Below are positions 58,101-64,000 of a stretch of DNA of 64,000 nucleotides, in pieces. Under the pieces are notes generated by a model that had not been told where the DNA came from, searched no databases, and was given only the letters and a program-made list of their open reading frames with translations. The DNA is from Mycobacterium sp. BK086 (GTDB lineage: Bacteria > Actinomycetota > Actinomycetes > Mycobacteriales > Mycobacteriaceae), in the NCBI GenBank assembly GCA_004362315.1, contig SNWL01000003.1:1736001-1800000 (forward strand), given 5' to 3'. The position numbers were made by a program, and so were the translations under genes. Position 1 is the first letter of the stretch; each line of letters starts with the position of its first letter.

Positions 58101-58421
58101 GACCACGCCGTAGAGGCCGTCGTGATCGGTCAGCGCGATCGCCCGCAGGTCCAGCCGCGCTGCCTCTTCGACGAGCTCTTCGGGGGTGCTGGCTCCGTCG
58201 AGGAAGCTGTAGGCCGAATGCGCGTGCAGCTCGGCGTAGGGCACGGCCGAGCGCAGCGAGCGCTCACCGGGGGCTTCGTACGGTTCCCGGTGCCTCGACC
58301 AGGCCGGGCTGTCCCCGCCGTCGGCGTGCGGCTCCCCAAGCGACAGGCCGGAGCGGCGCGGCTTGCCGTTGAGCACCCGCTCCATCTCCGACCAGCTCGG
58401 TGGCCCGTTGAACCAGCTCAC
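55128..58421 (-). CDS. dnaE2: Error-prone DNA polymerase III alpha subunit DnaE2
   Basis: About 1097 residues of a C-family polymerase used in damage-induced translesion synthesis and mutagenesis with ImuA'/ImuB. PHP domain near the N-terminus (YAELHAHSAYSFLDGAS), polymerase active-site acids in PDIDIDIESDLREKAIQYVY (about residues 450-470), KMRRLRDRFYAGMAQRHG, and a C-terminal OB-fold. DnaE2-type shortness (no full tau-binding tail) separates it from DnaE1. GTG 58421 is chosen because it aligns with the M. tuberculosis start and lies seven bases after a TATGCT -10 next to the SOS box; ATG 58433 is an alternative. Confidence 0.94.
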   Translation of the reverse strand: MSWFNGPPSWSEMERVLNGKPRRSGLSLGEPHADGGDSPAWSRHREPYEAPGERSLRSAVPYAELHAHSAYSFLDGASTPEELVEEAARLDLRAIALTDHDGLYGVVRFAEAAKELDMRTVFGAELSLSNTARTEVPDPPGPHLLVLARGPEGYRRLSRQLSAAHLAGGEKGKPRYDYDALTEAAGGHWHILTGCRKGHVRQALSEGGPEQAAAALADLVDRFGRDRVSVELTSHGDPLDDERNAELAALAPRFGVGVVATTAAHFAEPSRGRLAMAIGAIRARQSLDEAAGWLAPLGGSHLRSGDEMARLFARHPEAVSAAADLGEQCAFGLALIAPQLPPFDVPDGHTEDSWLRELVMVGAAQRYGPRAGAPEAYAQIERELDIIARLTFPGYFLVVHDITRFCRENDILCQGRGSAANSAVCYALGVTAVDPIANELLFERFLSPARDGPPDIDIDIESDLREKAIQYVYDRYGRDYAAQVANVITYRGKSAVRDMARALGFSQGQQDAWSKQISHWHSGADSPDVEGIPEPVVDLAVQIKNLPRHMGIHSGGMVICDRPIADVCPVEWARMENRSVLQWDKDDCAAIGLVKFDMLGLGMLSALHYVIDLVAEHKGIKVDLAKLDLSEPAVYEMLQKADSVGVFQVESRAQMATLPRLKPRVFYDLVVEVALIRPGPIQGGSVHPYIKRRNGLEPVTYDHPSMEPALRKTLGVPLFQEQLMQLAVDCAGFSAAEADQLRRAMGSKRSTEKMRRLRDRFYAGMAQRHGITGDVAHRIYDKLEAFANFGFPESHSLSFASLVYYSSWFKLHHPAAFCAALLRAQPMGFYSPQSLVADARRHGVEVHGPDVNASLAYPTLENSGLDVRLGLGAVRHIGDELAQCIVDERDAKGPFTSLLDLTGRVQLSVPQTEALATAGALGCFSITRREGLWAAGAAATQRADRLPGVGSSSHVPALPGMTEVELAAADVWATGISPDSYPTQFLREDLDAMGVLPADRLLDVPDGSRVLIAGAVTHRQRPATAQGVTFMNIEDETGMVNVLCTPGVWTRHRKLAQTASALLIRGQVQNATGAVTVMAERMGPITLKVGSRSRDFR

Positions 58422-58428
58422 CCATCCG

Positions 58429-58434
58429 AGCATA
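58429..58434 (-). promoter_or_regulatory. -10 element of dnaE2 (leaderless)
   Basis: TATGCT on the minus strand abuts the LexA box and lies seven bases before GTG 58421, a leaderless arrangement. The -35 region would lie beyond the LexA box, so repressor binding would block the promoter directly. Confidence 0.5.
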
Positions 58435-58450
58435 TCGAACATGCGTTCGA
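58435..58450. promoter_or_regulatory. LexA SOS box shared by dnaE2 and the divergent helicase gene
   Basis: TCGAAC-ATGC-GTTCGA, a perfect match to the mycobacterial SOS box and symmetrical, so orientation is meaningless. It lies 13 bases upstream of the dnaE2 GTG and 59 bases upstream of the helD-like ATG. Control of dnaE2 is established in mycobacteria; control of the helicase gene is inferred from position. Confidence 0.88.
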
Positions 58451-58509
58451 TTCGCAGCCGCAGTCTGGCGGGTAGACGAGGATGGACACGAGCCACAGAA
58501 ATGAGGGGT

Positions 58510-60717
58510 ATGTCGAAGCACGCGCACGAGCACGAACTGGAATCTGAACAGGAGTACGTGACCGGCCTCTACGAACGGCTCGACGGCAAGCGCATCCGCG
58601 TCAAGGCCCAGTACCGTGCCGCACTCGGAGGTCCGATCGACCTCCAGGACGGCGGAACTCTGGTCGCCCGGGACGCCGAGGTGCGGGCGCTTGCGCAATC
58701 GGCGGCGCGGTTGGACATCGCCGACCAGGGGTTGTGTTTCGGACGCCTGGACGCGATTTCCGGTGATCGGCTCTACGTCGGCCGGATCGGCATCTTCGAC
58801 GAGGACAACGAGCACGAACTGCTTCTGCTCGACTGGCGGGCGCCTGCAGCCCGCGCCTTTTATACCGCCACCGCCGCCAACTCCGAAGGCATGCGCCGCC
58901 GTCGCCAGTTCCACTCCATCGGCCGACGACTGGTCGACTTCACCGACGAAGTCTTCGGCCTTCCCGATCCCGATGCCGGCGACGACAGTCCGTTCAGCAG
59001 CGACGCGGCCCTGCTGGCCGCGGTCAACGCGCCCCGCGGTCCCGGTATGCGCGACATCGTGGCCACCATTCAGGCCGAGCAGGACGAGATCATCCGGCTC
59101 GATCATCCGGGCGTGCTGGTGATCGAGGGCGGCCCCGGCACCGGCAAGACCGTGGTGGCCCTGCACCGCGTCGCGTACCTCCTCTACACCCAACGGCAGC
59201 GGATCGAACGCCACGGGGTGCTGGTCGTCGGGCCCAACCAGGCGTTCATGAATCACATCGGACGGGTGCTGCCGTCGCTGGGTGAATCGGAGGTGGTGTT
59301 CATGACAGTCGGCGATCTACTGCCCGGACGTCATATCACCGCCGAGGACACCCCGGATGTCGCCCGTATCAAGGGGTCTCGTGCCATGCTCGATGTCCTC
59401 GCGGCGGCGATCGCCGACCGCCAGCGTCTGCCCGATGAGCCACTGGAGATCCCGCTGGCCGATGTCACGCTGCAGATCGCCCCCGACACCGCGCAGTGGG
59501 CCATCGACGAAGCGCGCGCAAGCGGGTTGCCGCACAACGCCGCTCGTGCGGTGTTCCGAGAGATCGTCACCTACGTGCTGACCGAGCGCGGTACCGCCCG
59601 GATCGGTCGCGGCTGGCTGACTCGCGACAATCGCGACGCCTGGGAGAAGGTGCGCACCGATCTGACCGCCGATCTCGACGACAACGAGCGGTTCGTCGCC
59701 GCCCTGGACGAACTCTGGCCGGTCGTCGAACCAGACGATCTGCTGGCCGAGCTCTACACCTCAGCCGAGCGGCTACGCGCCGCGGGGGCGGACCCGGCCC
59801 TGTGGCGCGAAGACGGGACTGCCTGGACGGTGTCGGATGTGCCACTGCTCGACGAACTGGTCGACCTGCTGGGCCGCGACAAGGCCACCGACGATGCCGC
59901 CGAGCGGGCACGTAGGGAAGAAACCGACTATGCCAGAGGCGTTTTGGAGAACATGGTCGCGCATGAGGACTTGATGGACGACGAGGATCATCTGCTTGCC
60001 CAGGACCTGATCGGCGCCGAAGACCTCGCCGAGCGCTTCCTCGAACGCGACACCCGTGATCTCGCCGAGCGCGCTGCGGCTGACCGGGACTGGACTTACC
60101 GCCATGTCGTCGTCGACGAGGCCCAGGAGCTCTCGGAGATGGACTGGCGGGTGCTGATGCGCCGCTGCCCGAGCCGATCCTTCACGGTGGTGGGCGATCT
60201 CGCGCAGCGCCGCTCGATGGCCGGGGCGACCTCGTGGGCCGAGATGCTGGAGCCCTACACCCCCGGCCGCTGGGTCTACCGATCGCTGTCGGTGAACTAC
60301 CGCACGCCCGCAGAGATCATGACCATCGCCGCCGCACTGCTCGCCGAGTTCGCGCCTGACGTCCAGGCGCCGGAGTCGGTGCGCGCCTGCGGAATCCAAC
60401 CCTGGTCGCGGCGCGTAACCGCCGACGGCCTGACGGCCGCCATCGAGGAATTCGTGGCATCCGAAGCCGCTCACGAGGGCACCAGTGTCGTGATCGGACC
60501 GGCGGACGTGCCGGGTGCCGTCGCTCCGTCGGAGACCAAGGGTCTGGAGTTCGACGCCGTTCTGGTGGTGGAGCCCGACCGCATTCTCGCCGACGGGCCG
60601 CGCGGTGCGGCGGAGCTGTATGTGGCCCTGACCCGTGCCACCCAGCGGCTGGGTGTGCTGCACGTGGACCAGCTGCCCGCGGCACTGAGCGGGCTCGCCG
60701 AACACGACGCCCGGTAA
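58510..60717 (+). CDS. HelD-like RNA polymerase-associated UvrD-type ATPase
   Basis: 735-residue UvrD/Rep-like protein of the HelD group, which recycles or rescues RNA polymerase and, in some actinobacteria (HelR), displaces rifamycins. N-terminal helical hairpin (EHELESEQEYVTGLYERLDG) likely enters the secondary channel; Walker A GGPGTGKT at residues 207-214; VVVDEAQELSEMDW (Walker B) about residue 530; ETKGLEFDAVLVV and YVALTRATQRL near the end. ATG 58510 gives the length of the M. smegmatis HelD; ATG 58501 is possible. Divergent from dnaE2 with a LexA box between. Confidence 0.82.
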   Translation: MSKHAHEHELESEQEYVTGLYERLDGKRIRVKAQYRAALGGPIDLQDGGTLVARDAEVRALAQSAARLDIADQGLCFGRLDAISGDRLYVGRIGIFDEDNEHELLLLDWRAPAARAFYTATAANSEGMRRRRQFHSIGRRLVDFTDEVFGLPDPDAGDDSPFSSDAALLAAVNAPRGPGMRDIVATIQAEQDEIIRLDHPGVLVIEGGPGTGKTVVALHRVAYLLYTQRQRIERHGVLVVGPNQAFMNHIGRVLPSLGESEVVFMTVGDLLPGRHITAEDTPDVARIKGSRAMLDVLAAAIADRQRLPDEPLEIPLADVTLQIAPDTAQWAIDEARASGLPHNAARAVFREIVTYVLTERGTARIGRGWLTRDNRDAWEKVRTDLTADLDDNERFVAALDELWPVVEPDDLLAELYTSAERLRAAGADPALWREDGTAWTVSDVPLLDELVDLLGRDKATDDAAERARREETDYARGVLENMVAHEDLMDDEDHLLAQDLIGAEDLAERFLERDTRDLAERAAADRDWTYRHVVVDEAQELSEMDWRVLMRRCPSRSFTVVGDLAQRRSMAGATSWAEMLEPYTPGRWVYRSLSVNYRTPAEIMTIAAALLAEFAPDVQAPESVRACGIQPWSRRVTADGLTAAIEEFVASEAAHEGTSVVIGPADVPGAVAPSETKGLEFDAVLVVEPDRILADGPRGAAELYVALTRATQRLGVLHVDQLPAALSGLAEHDAR

Positions 60718-60730
60718 TTCTGCGAAAAGC

Positions 60731-60851
60731 TGGCAAATATCTGTGCGCACGCTGTGAATAGCTGGAAAGCTGTGCACGGCGGATTCCCCGTGGGGAAGAA
60801 AAGCCGACGAGCCTCGCCGGCACCGCCCCTCATGAGGAAGAGAAAGACCTG
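60731..60851 (+). repeat. Duplicated leader, copy 1 (upstream of paralogue 1)
   Basis: About 120 bases upstream of the first secreted paralogue resemble the leaders of paralogues 3 and 4. Shared blocks are TGGCAAAT, GCGGATTCCC, AAGCCGACGA, CACCGCCCC and a purine-rich ribosome-binding region (GAGGAAGAG). More diverged than copies 3 and 4, which share a longer block. It probably includes promoter and 5' UTR. Paralogue 2 has no such leader because it follows paralogue 1 after 14 bases. Confidence 0.6.
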
Positions 60852-61700
60852 ATGGAACTCGCCGCCCGTCGTTCCATGCGCTCCGTCGCCGCCCTGACCG
60901 CAGTCGGGGCTCTCGCGCTGACACCCATCGCGATCGCGCCGCCGGAACTGCACGCACCCAGCATCGCGGCAACCCGCATCGCCACCGAGGCCGTTCAGCT
61001 CACCGACGCCTGGTACGACCTGCTCAACAACACCCTCAACAACGTGGGTGTGCTCGGCCAGCTGTTCCTCGGGGGAAACAACACCTGGCCCTTGCCGAAC
61101 CCGACCATTCCGCTCGCGCCGATCGCCACACAGCTGGTGCTCAACCCGCTGATCTACACCGTGCAGCTGCTCACCGGCCAGGGAGCCGACATCCCGGCCG
61201 AGATCTCCACTCATGTCTCGCAAGTGCTGGGCGTGATCCAACTCGTCGTCACCCAGGTGCCACCGATCATCTTCCAACAGATCCAGGCGCCGTTCTTCGC
61301 CATCCAGCAGGCCCTCGAATCCATTGCCAATAGCGCGAACCTGCTGCTCGGGCTGATCGAAGCACCCGCCGTTCTTCTCGACTACGCCATCAACAGCCAG
61401 TACGGGCTGTTGGGCGGCACGGGCCCGGTCGCAGTCGGGATCATCGTCCGGAACCTGTTCGCCAAGGCGCTCGAGACTCCCCTGCCCACGGTTGTGCTGC
61501 CGTTCAAGAAGGCCGGCGGCGCGGCGGCGACGTCAAAGACGCTGACGCCCAAGGCCACAACGGTGACCGCCCCGTCGGGCACGGCGAACTCGGCCCGGTC
61601 CAAGCCCAAGACGCCATCGTCGGCTTCGGCAAGCGCCAAGAAGGCCGGCACCGCCAAGGCCGGCAGCGCGCGCAACGGCGTGGGCCGCGGCAAGCGTTAG
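60852..61700 (+). CDS. Secreted tandem-family protein, paralogue 1
   Basis: 282 residues; family not recognised by name. A Sec-type N-terminus (SVAALTAVGALALTPIAIAP) is followed by AVQLTDAWYDLLNNTLNNV, the motif PLPNPTIPLAPIATQLVLNP, TGQGADIPAEISTHV, LGLIEAPAVLLDYAINSQYG and ALETPLPTVVLPFKKA. A basic Ser/Ala/Lys-rich tail of about 60 residues ends GRGKR. The mid-part is amphipathic and rich in Leu/Ile/Ala, like other abundant non-tuberculous mycobacterial surface proteins I recall. No enzyme motif. First of four tandem paralogues with a shared leader. Confidence 0.7.
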   Translation: MELAARRSMRSVAALTAVGALALTPIAIAPPELHAPSIAATRIATEAVQLTDAWYDLLNNTLNNVGVLGQLFLGGNNTWPLPNPTIPLAPIATQLVLNPLIYTVQLLTGQGADIPAEISTHVSQVLGVIQLVVTQVPPIIFQQIQAPFFAIQQALESIANSANLLLGLIEAPAVLLDYAINSQYGLLGGTGPVAVGIIVRNLFAKALETPLPTVVLPFKKAGGAAATSKTLTPKATTVTAPSGTANSARSKPKTPSSASASAKKAGTAKAGSARNGVGRGKR

Positions 61701-61714
61701 CGGAGGACAGCCTG

Positions 61715-62554
61715 ATGGAACTCACCGCCAACCGTCCCATGCGTACCGTCGCGGCGCTGACCACCGTCGGGGCGCTGGCCCTGACCCCGCTTGCGATTGC
61801 ACCCCCCGATCTGCGAGCGCCCAGTGTCGTCGCCACCCGCATCTCCACCGAATCGGTTCAGCTCACCGACGCGTGGTCCGACTTGCTCACCAACACCGTC
61901 GAGAACACGGTTCAGCTCGCTGGATTGTTCCTCGGGTTCGATAGCGGTGCCCCACTGCCGAATCCGGGTTTCCCGCTTGCACCGATCGTGACGCAGTTCG
62001 CGCTCAACCAGCTGGTCTACCTCGGCGCGCTGCTGACCGGTCAAGGCGCCCAGATCCCAACGGCGATCGCCACCCACCTGTCGAATCTCGCCAATCTCGG
62101 TCAGGGGCTGGCCAACGATCTTCCCGGCATCGTCATCGATCAGCTGCGGACGCCGCTTGGCGCACTGTCGGCGGCTTGGCAGACGGTCACCAACAGCAGC
62201 AACCTGCTGATCGGGCTGCTCGAAGCTCCTGCCGTTTTCCTCGATGTGTTGCTCAACAGCCAATACGGATTGATCGGCTTCAACGGCCCGATCGCGGTTC
62301 CGATCTTCATCCGCAACCGGTTGGCCACGGCGATCGAAATTCCCCTGCCGAACGTCGTGCTGCCGTTCAAGAAGGCAAGCGGCGCAGCGGCGACGACCGT
62401 GGCGCCCAGAGCTGCGGTGACCGCACCGTCGGGCACGGCAGGTTCGGCTCGGACCAAGCCCAAGGCGTCGTCATCGGCCTCGGCGAGCGCCAAGAAGGCC
62501 GGTGCAACCAAAGAGGGCAGCGCACACCGCGGAGTGGCCCGCGGTAAACGATAA
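61715..62554 (+). CDS. Secreted tandem-family protein, paralogue 2
   Basis: 279 residues and close to paralogue 1 over its whole length: signal-like start (TVAALTTVGALALTPLAIAP), QLTDAWSDLLTNTVEN, LPNPGFPLAPIVTQFALNQL, TGQGAQIPTAIATHLSN, NLLIGLLEAPAVFLDVLLNS, GPIAVPIFIRNRLATAIEIP and LPFKKA, then a basic tail (TKPKASSSASASAKKAG...RGKR). GAGGAC before the ATG serves as ribosome-binding site. Only 14 bases separate it from paralogue 1, so the two are one transcript. The tail is nearly identical to that of paralogue 1 in composition and ends. Confidence 0.7.
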   Translation: MELTANRPMRTVAALTTVGALALTPLAIAPPDLRAPSVVATRISTESVQLTDAWSDLLTNTVENTVQLAGLFLGFDSGAPLPNPGFPLAPIVTQFALNQLVYLGALLTGQGAQIPTAIATHLSNLANLGQGLANDLPGIVIDQLRTPLGALSAAWQTVTNSSNLLIGLLEAPAVFLDVLLNSQYGLIGFNGPIAVPIFIRNRLATAIEIPLPNVVLPFKKASGAAATTVAPRAAVTAPSGTAGSARTKPKASSSASASAKKAGATKEGSAHRGVARGKR

Positions 62555-62570
62555 CCGTCGGGGATCACAG

Positions 62571-62585
62571 TCTCCTGGCAGGAGA
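62571..62585 (+). terminator. Short hairpin after paralogue 2
   Basis: TCTCCT-GGC-AGGAGA is a perfect six-bp stem with a three-base loop, 17 bases after the stop codon of paralogue 2. It is modest and lacks a U-tract. It may end the paralogue 1-2 transcript. Confidence 0.35.
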
Positions 62586-62636
62586 TTCACAGACTCGCCG
62601 TGAGAGCAACTGTCTCCCTTACCAATTCAGCACAGA

Positions 62637-62749
62637 ACCGCAAATAATCGTGCGGGTGCTGCCAAGCTGACTCACGGCGGATTCCCAGCCCACGGAATTG
62701 AAGCCGACGAACCTCGTCGACGCCGCCCCTACGAGGGAGACACTCTGTG
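62637..62749 (+). repeat. Duplicated leader, copy 3 (upstream of paralogue 3)
   Basis: Shares GCGGATTCCCAGC, CGGAATTGAAGCCGACGA, GTCGACGCCGCCCC and ACGAGGGAGA with the leader of paralogue 4, at almost the same spacing to the start codon. GAGGGAG serves as the ribosome-binding site. The upstream third also aligns (GCAAATAAT, GCTGAC...CACGGCGG). It looks like a duplicated promoter and 5' UTR that was copied with the gene. Confidence 0.65.
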
Positions 62750-63595
62750 ATGGAACACGCTCGTCGCCCCCTTCGCACGGCCGCGGCATTGGCCGCTGCG
62801 GGAGTGCTGGCTTTCACGCCTGTCGCTCTCGCGCCGCCCGAGCTGCACACACCCAGCCTCTCGCCGACGCACATCTCGGTCCAGCCTGTCCAGCTCGCCG
62901 ACGCCTGGTCGGACCTGTTCGCCGCCACCGCGGCGAATGTCACCGAAATCGTGAAGCTGTTCGTCGGGGCCGAGAACGGTGTCCCGCTGCCGAATCCGAC
63001 GATCTTCCTGGCGCCGATCGCAACCCAGTTCGCTCTCAATCAGCTGATCTACCTGGGCCAGCTGTTCACCGGTCAGGCCGGCCAGATTCCCGGCGAGATC
63101 TCGACCCACCTGACCAATGTCGGGAAGGTGTTCGGTGAAGTCATTCCCGCCTTGCCACAGCTCCTGAGCTTGTGGATCAAGACGCCGTTTGTCGCCGTTC
63201 AACAGGCCCTGCTGTCGATCAGCACCGCGACAAACCCGCTCATCGGATTGCTCGAAGCGCCCGCGGTATTTCTGAATTTCGCCCTGAACACCACCACTGG
63301 ACTCCTCGGCGGGGAGGGGCCGATCGCCTTTCCGATCATCGTCCGCAATGTGTTGGCCAAGGCCATCGATCCCCCGCTGCCGGCATGGCTCGCGCACATC
63401 CTGCAGCCCGCCAAGGTACCCAGCGCTGCCGCGTTGACGCCGAAATCCGCGATCAGCGCGAAGGTGTCCGCATCATCGGCCACAGCGTCCTCGGCTCGCT
63501 CGAAGCCCAAGCCGACGGCCAACGGCGCCCGGAAGCACTCGGCCACAGCGAGCAGTCACGGCGCAGGCGGTGTCGGGCACGGCAACCGTCACTAG
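62750..63595 (+). CDS. Secreted tandem-family protein, paralogue 3
   Basis: 281 residues: signal-like start (RTAAALAAAGVLAFTPVALAP), QLADAWSDLFAATAANV, LPNPTIFLAPIATQFALNQL, TGQAGQIPGEISTHLTNVG, NPLIGLLEAPAVFLNFALNT, GPIAFPIIVRNVLAKAIDPP. The tail differs from copies 1 and 2: LPFKKA is replaced by WLAHILQPAK and the end is His/Gly-rich (HSATASSHGAGGVGHGNRH) rather than Lys-rich. ATG 62750 is chosen over GTG 62747. GAGGGAG ribosome-binding site at a normal distance. Confidence 0.7.
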   Translation: MEHARRPLRTAAALAAAGVLAFTPVALAPPELHTPSLSPTHISVQPVQLADAWSDLFAATAANVTEIVKLFVGAENGVPLPNPTIFLAPIATQFALNQLIYLGQLFTGQAGQIPGEISTHLTNVGKVFGEVIPALPQLLSLWIKTPFVAVQQALLSISTATNPLIGLLEAPAVFLNFALNTTTGLLGGEGPIAFPIIVRNVLAKAIDPPLPAWLAHILQPAKVPSAAALTPKSAISAKVSASSATASSARSKPKPTANGARKHSATASSHGAGGVGHGNRH

Positions 63596-63656
63596 CTGGC
63601 AGCGACCCGCACGTGGCCGGCGAGCAATCACTCGGTCACCCCTTTGGGTGAAGATC

Positions 63657-63777
63657 TGGCAAATTCTCAAGCGGCAACGCGGCACTGCTGTCATCCTGAT
63701 GCACAGCGGATTCCCAGCAACGGAATTGAAGCCGGCGAGCCAGGTCGTCGACGCCGCCCCACGAGGGAGAACCTCCG
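63657..63777 (+). repeat. Duplicated leader, copy 4 (upstream of paralogue 4)
   Basis: Carries the blocks of the paralogue 3 leader (GCGGATTCCCAGC, CGGAATTGAAGCCGGCGA, GTCGACGCCGCCCC, ACGAGGGAGA) and TCTGGCAAATTCTC at the 5' side, which also matches copy 1. The conservation is stronger than needed for a mere ribosome-binding site. Confidence 0.65.
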
Positions 63778-64000
63778 ATGGACCACGCCGATCGCCGCCC
63801 ACTGCTCGCCGTCGCCGCCCTGGCCACCGCCGGGGCGCTGGCCCTGAGCCCCGTCACCGTCACACCGCCGGCATTGCACGCCGCGCTCTCGCCGACGCGC
63901 ATCTCCAGCGAAGCGGTACAACTCGCCGACGCATGGTCGGATTTGTTCGCTGACACCACCGCGAATCTGGGCGACCTGGCGGCGATGACGCTCGGCCTGA
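63778..64000 (+). CDS. Secreted tandem-family protein, paralogue 4 (truncated by window end)
   Basis: Only the first 74 codons are visible. They start MDHADRRPLLAVAALATAGA with the same signal-like segment, then VTPPALHAALSPTRISSEAVQ and QLADAWSDLFADTTANLGDL, so it is a fourth member of the family. The window ends within the gene; whether more copies follow cannot be seen. GAGGGAG precedes the ATG. Confidence 0.65.
   Translation, partial: MDHADRRPLLAVAALATAGALALSPVTVTPPALHAALSPTRISSEAVQLADAWSDLFADTTANLGDLAAMTLGL

Noticed and set aside
55794..58475. 893-codon open frame on the plus strand opposite dnaE2
   Set aside because: High-GC codon bias leaves long stop-free antisense frames. The sequence is Arg/Gly/Gln/Val-rich with no domain, while the other strand encodes an intact polymerase.
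58451..58509. Rifamycin-associated element upstream of the helD-like gene
   Set aside because: The 19-bp inverted repeat known upstream of rifamycin-responsive genes is not present between the SOS box and the start codon.

Overview
The window is a 64 kb, high-GC chromosomal segment from a mycobacterium, most likely an environmental rapid grower (Mycolicibacterium type). The core genes keep the order of the M. tuberculosis Rv3313c-Rv3370c interval as I recall it: add, deoA, cdd, sdhCDAB, dacB1, a YihY protein, trpS, metZ-metX-methyltransferase, DUF3017-folD, an Rv3359-type flavoenzyme, mfpA with a conservon, trmL, a nitroreductase, an Rv3369-type protein and dnaE2. A SAM-IV riboswitch and two perfect mycobacterial SOS boxes support the assignment. 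I see no rRNA, tRNA, transposase, integrase or CRISPR array. No stretch over 300 bases lacks a gene.

Layout. 1-6.3 kb: nucleoside salvage (add-deoA-cdd, minus) and succinate dehydrogenase (sdhCDAB, plus). 6.2-12.7 kb: a seven-gene, overlapping minus-strand operon (two FadE, two MaoC, an Ltp2-type aldolase, a DUF35 protein and a FadD17-like ligase). It resembles the cholesterol side-chain igr operon but is rearranged. 13.5-21.2 kb: a likely polyamine or omega-amino-acid catabolic cluster (APC permease, gamma-glutamyltransferase, aldehyde dehydrogenase, Lrp regulator, class III aminotransferase, SMP-30-like protein). 21.3-34.7 kb: cell wall, housekeeping and accessory genes (dacB1, yihY, trpS, two tandem lipase-like lipoproteins, an MFS transporter, xthA, a hydrolase, monomeric isocitrate dehydrogenase, a large LuxR-type ATPase regulator).

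34.8-43.2 kb: a DUF4242 protein, the SAM-IV-controlled methionine operon, a TetR/FAD-monooxygenase pair with a probable operator, folD and a flavin oxidoreductase. 43.2-46.9 kb: an Rv1747-type FHA-ABC transporter, an MPT63-like secreted protein and an unknown membrane protein. 46.9-51.3 kb: mfpA-mfpB and the rest of a conservon. 51.5-60.7 kb: small enzymes, then an SOS island in which a 13E12-type DUF222/HNH protein and dnaE2 each carry a perfect LexA box. A HelD-like RNA polymerase-associated helicase is divergent from dnaE2 and shares its box. 60.7-64 kb: four tandem secreted paralogues, three with a duplicated upstream leader; the last runs off the window.

Many first-of-operon genes have a TANNNT hexamer 6-8 bases before the start codon and no Shine-Dalgarno sequence, which suggests leaderless mRNAs. 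I used this to choose several starts. Names and comparisons with M. tuberculosis rest on recalled protein sequences and gene order, not on a database search.
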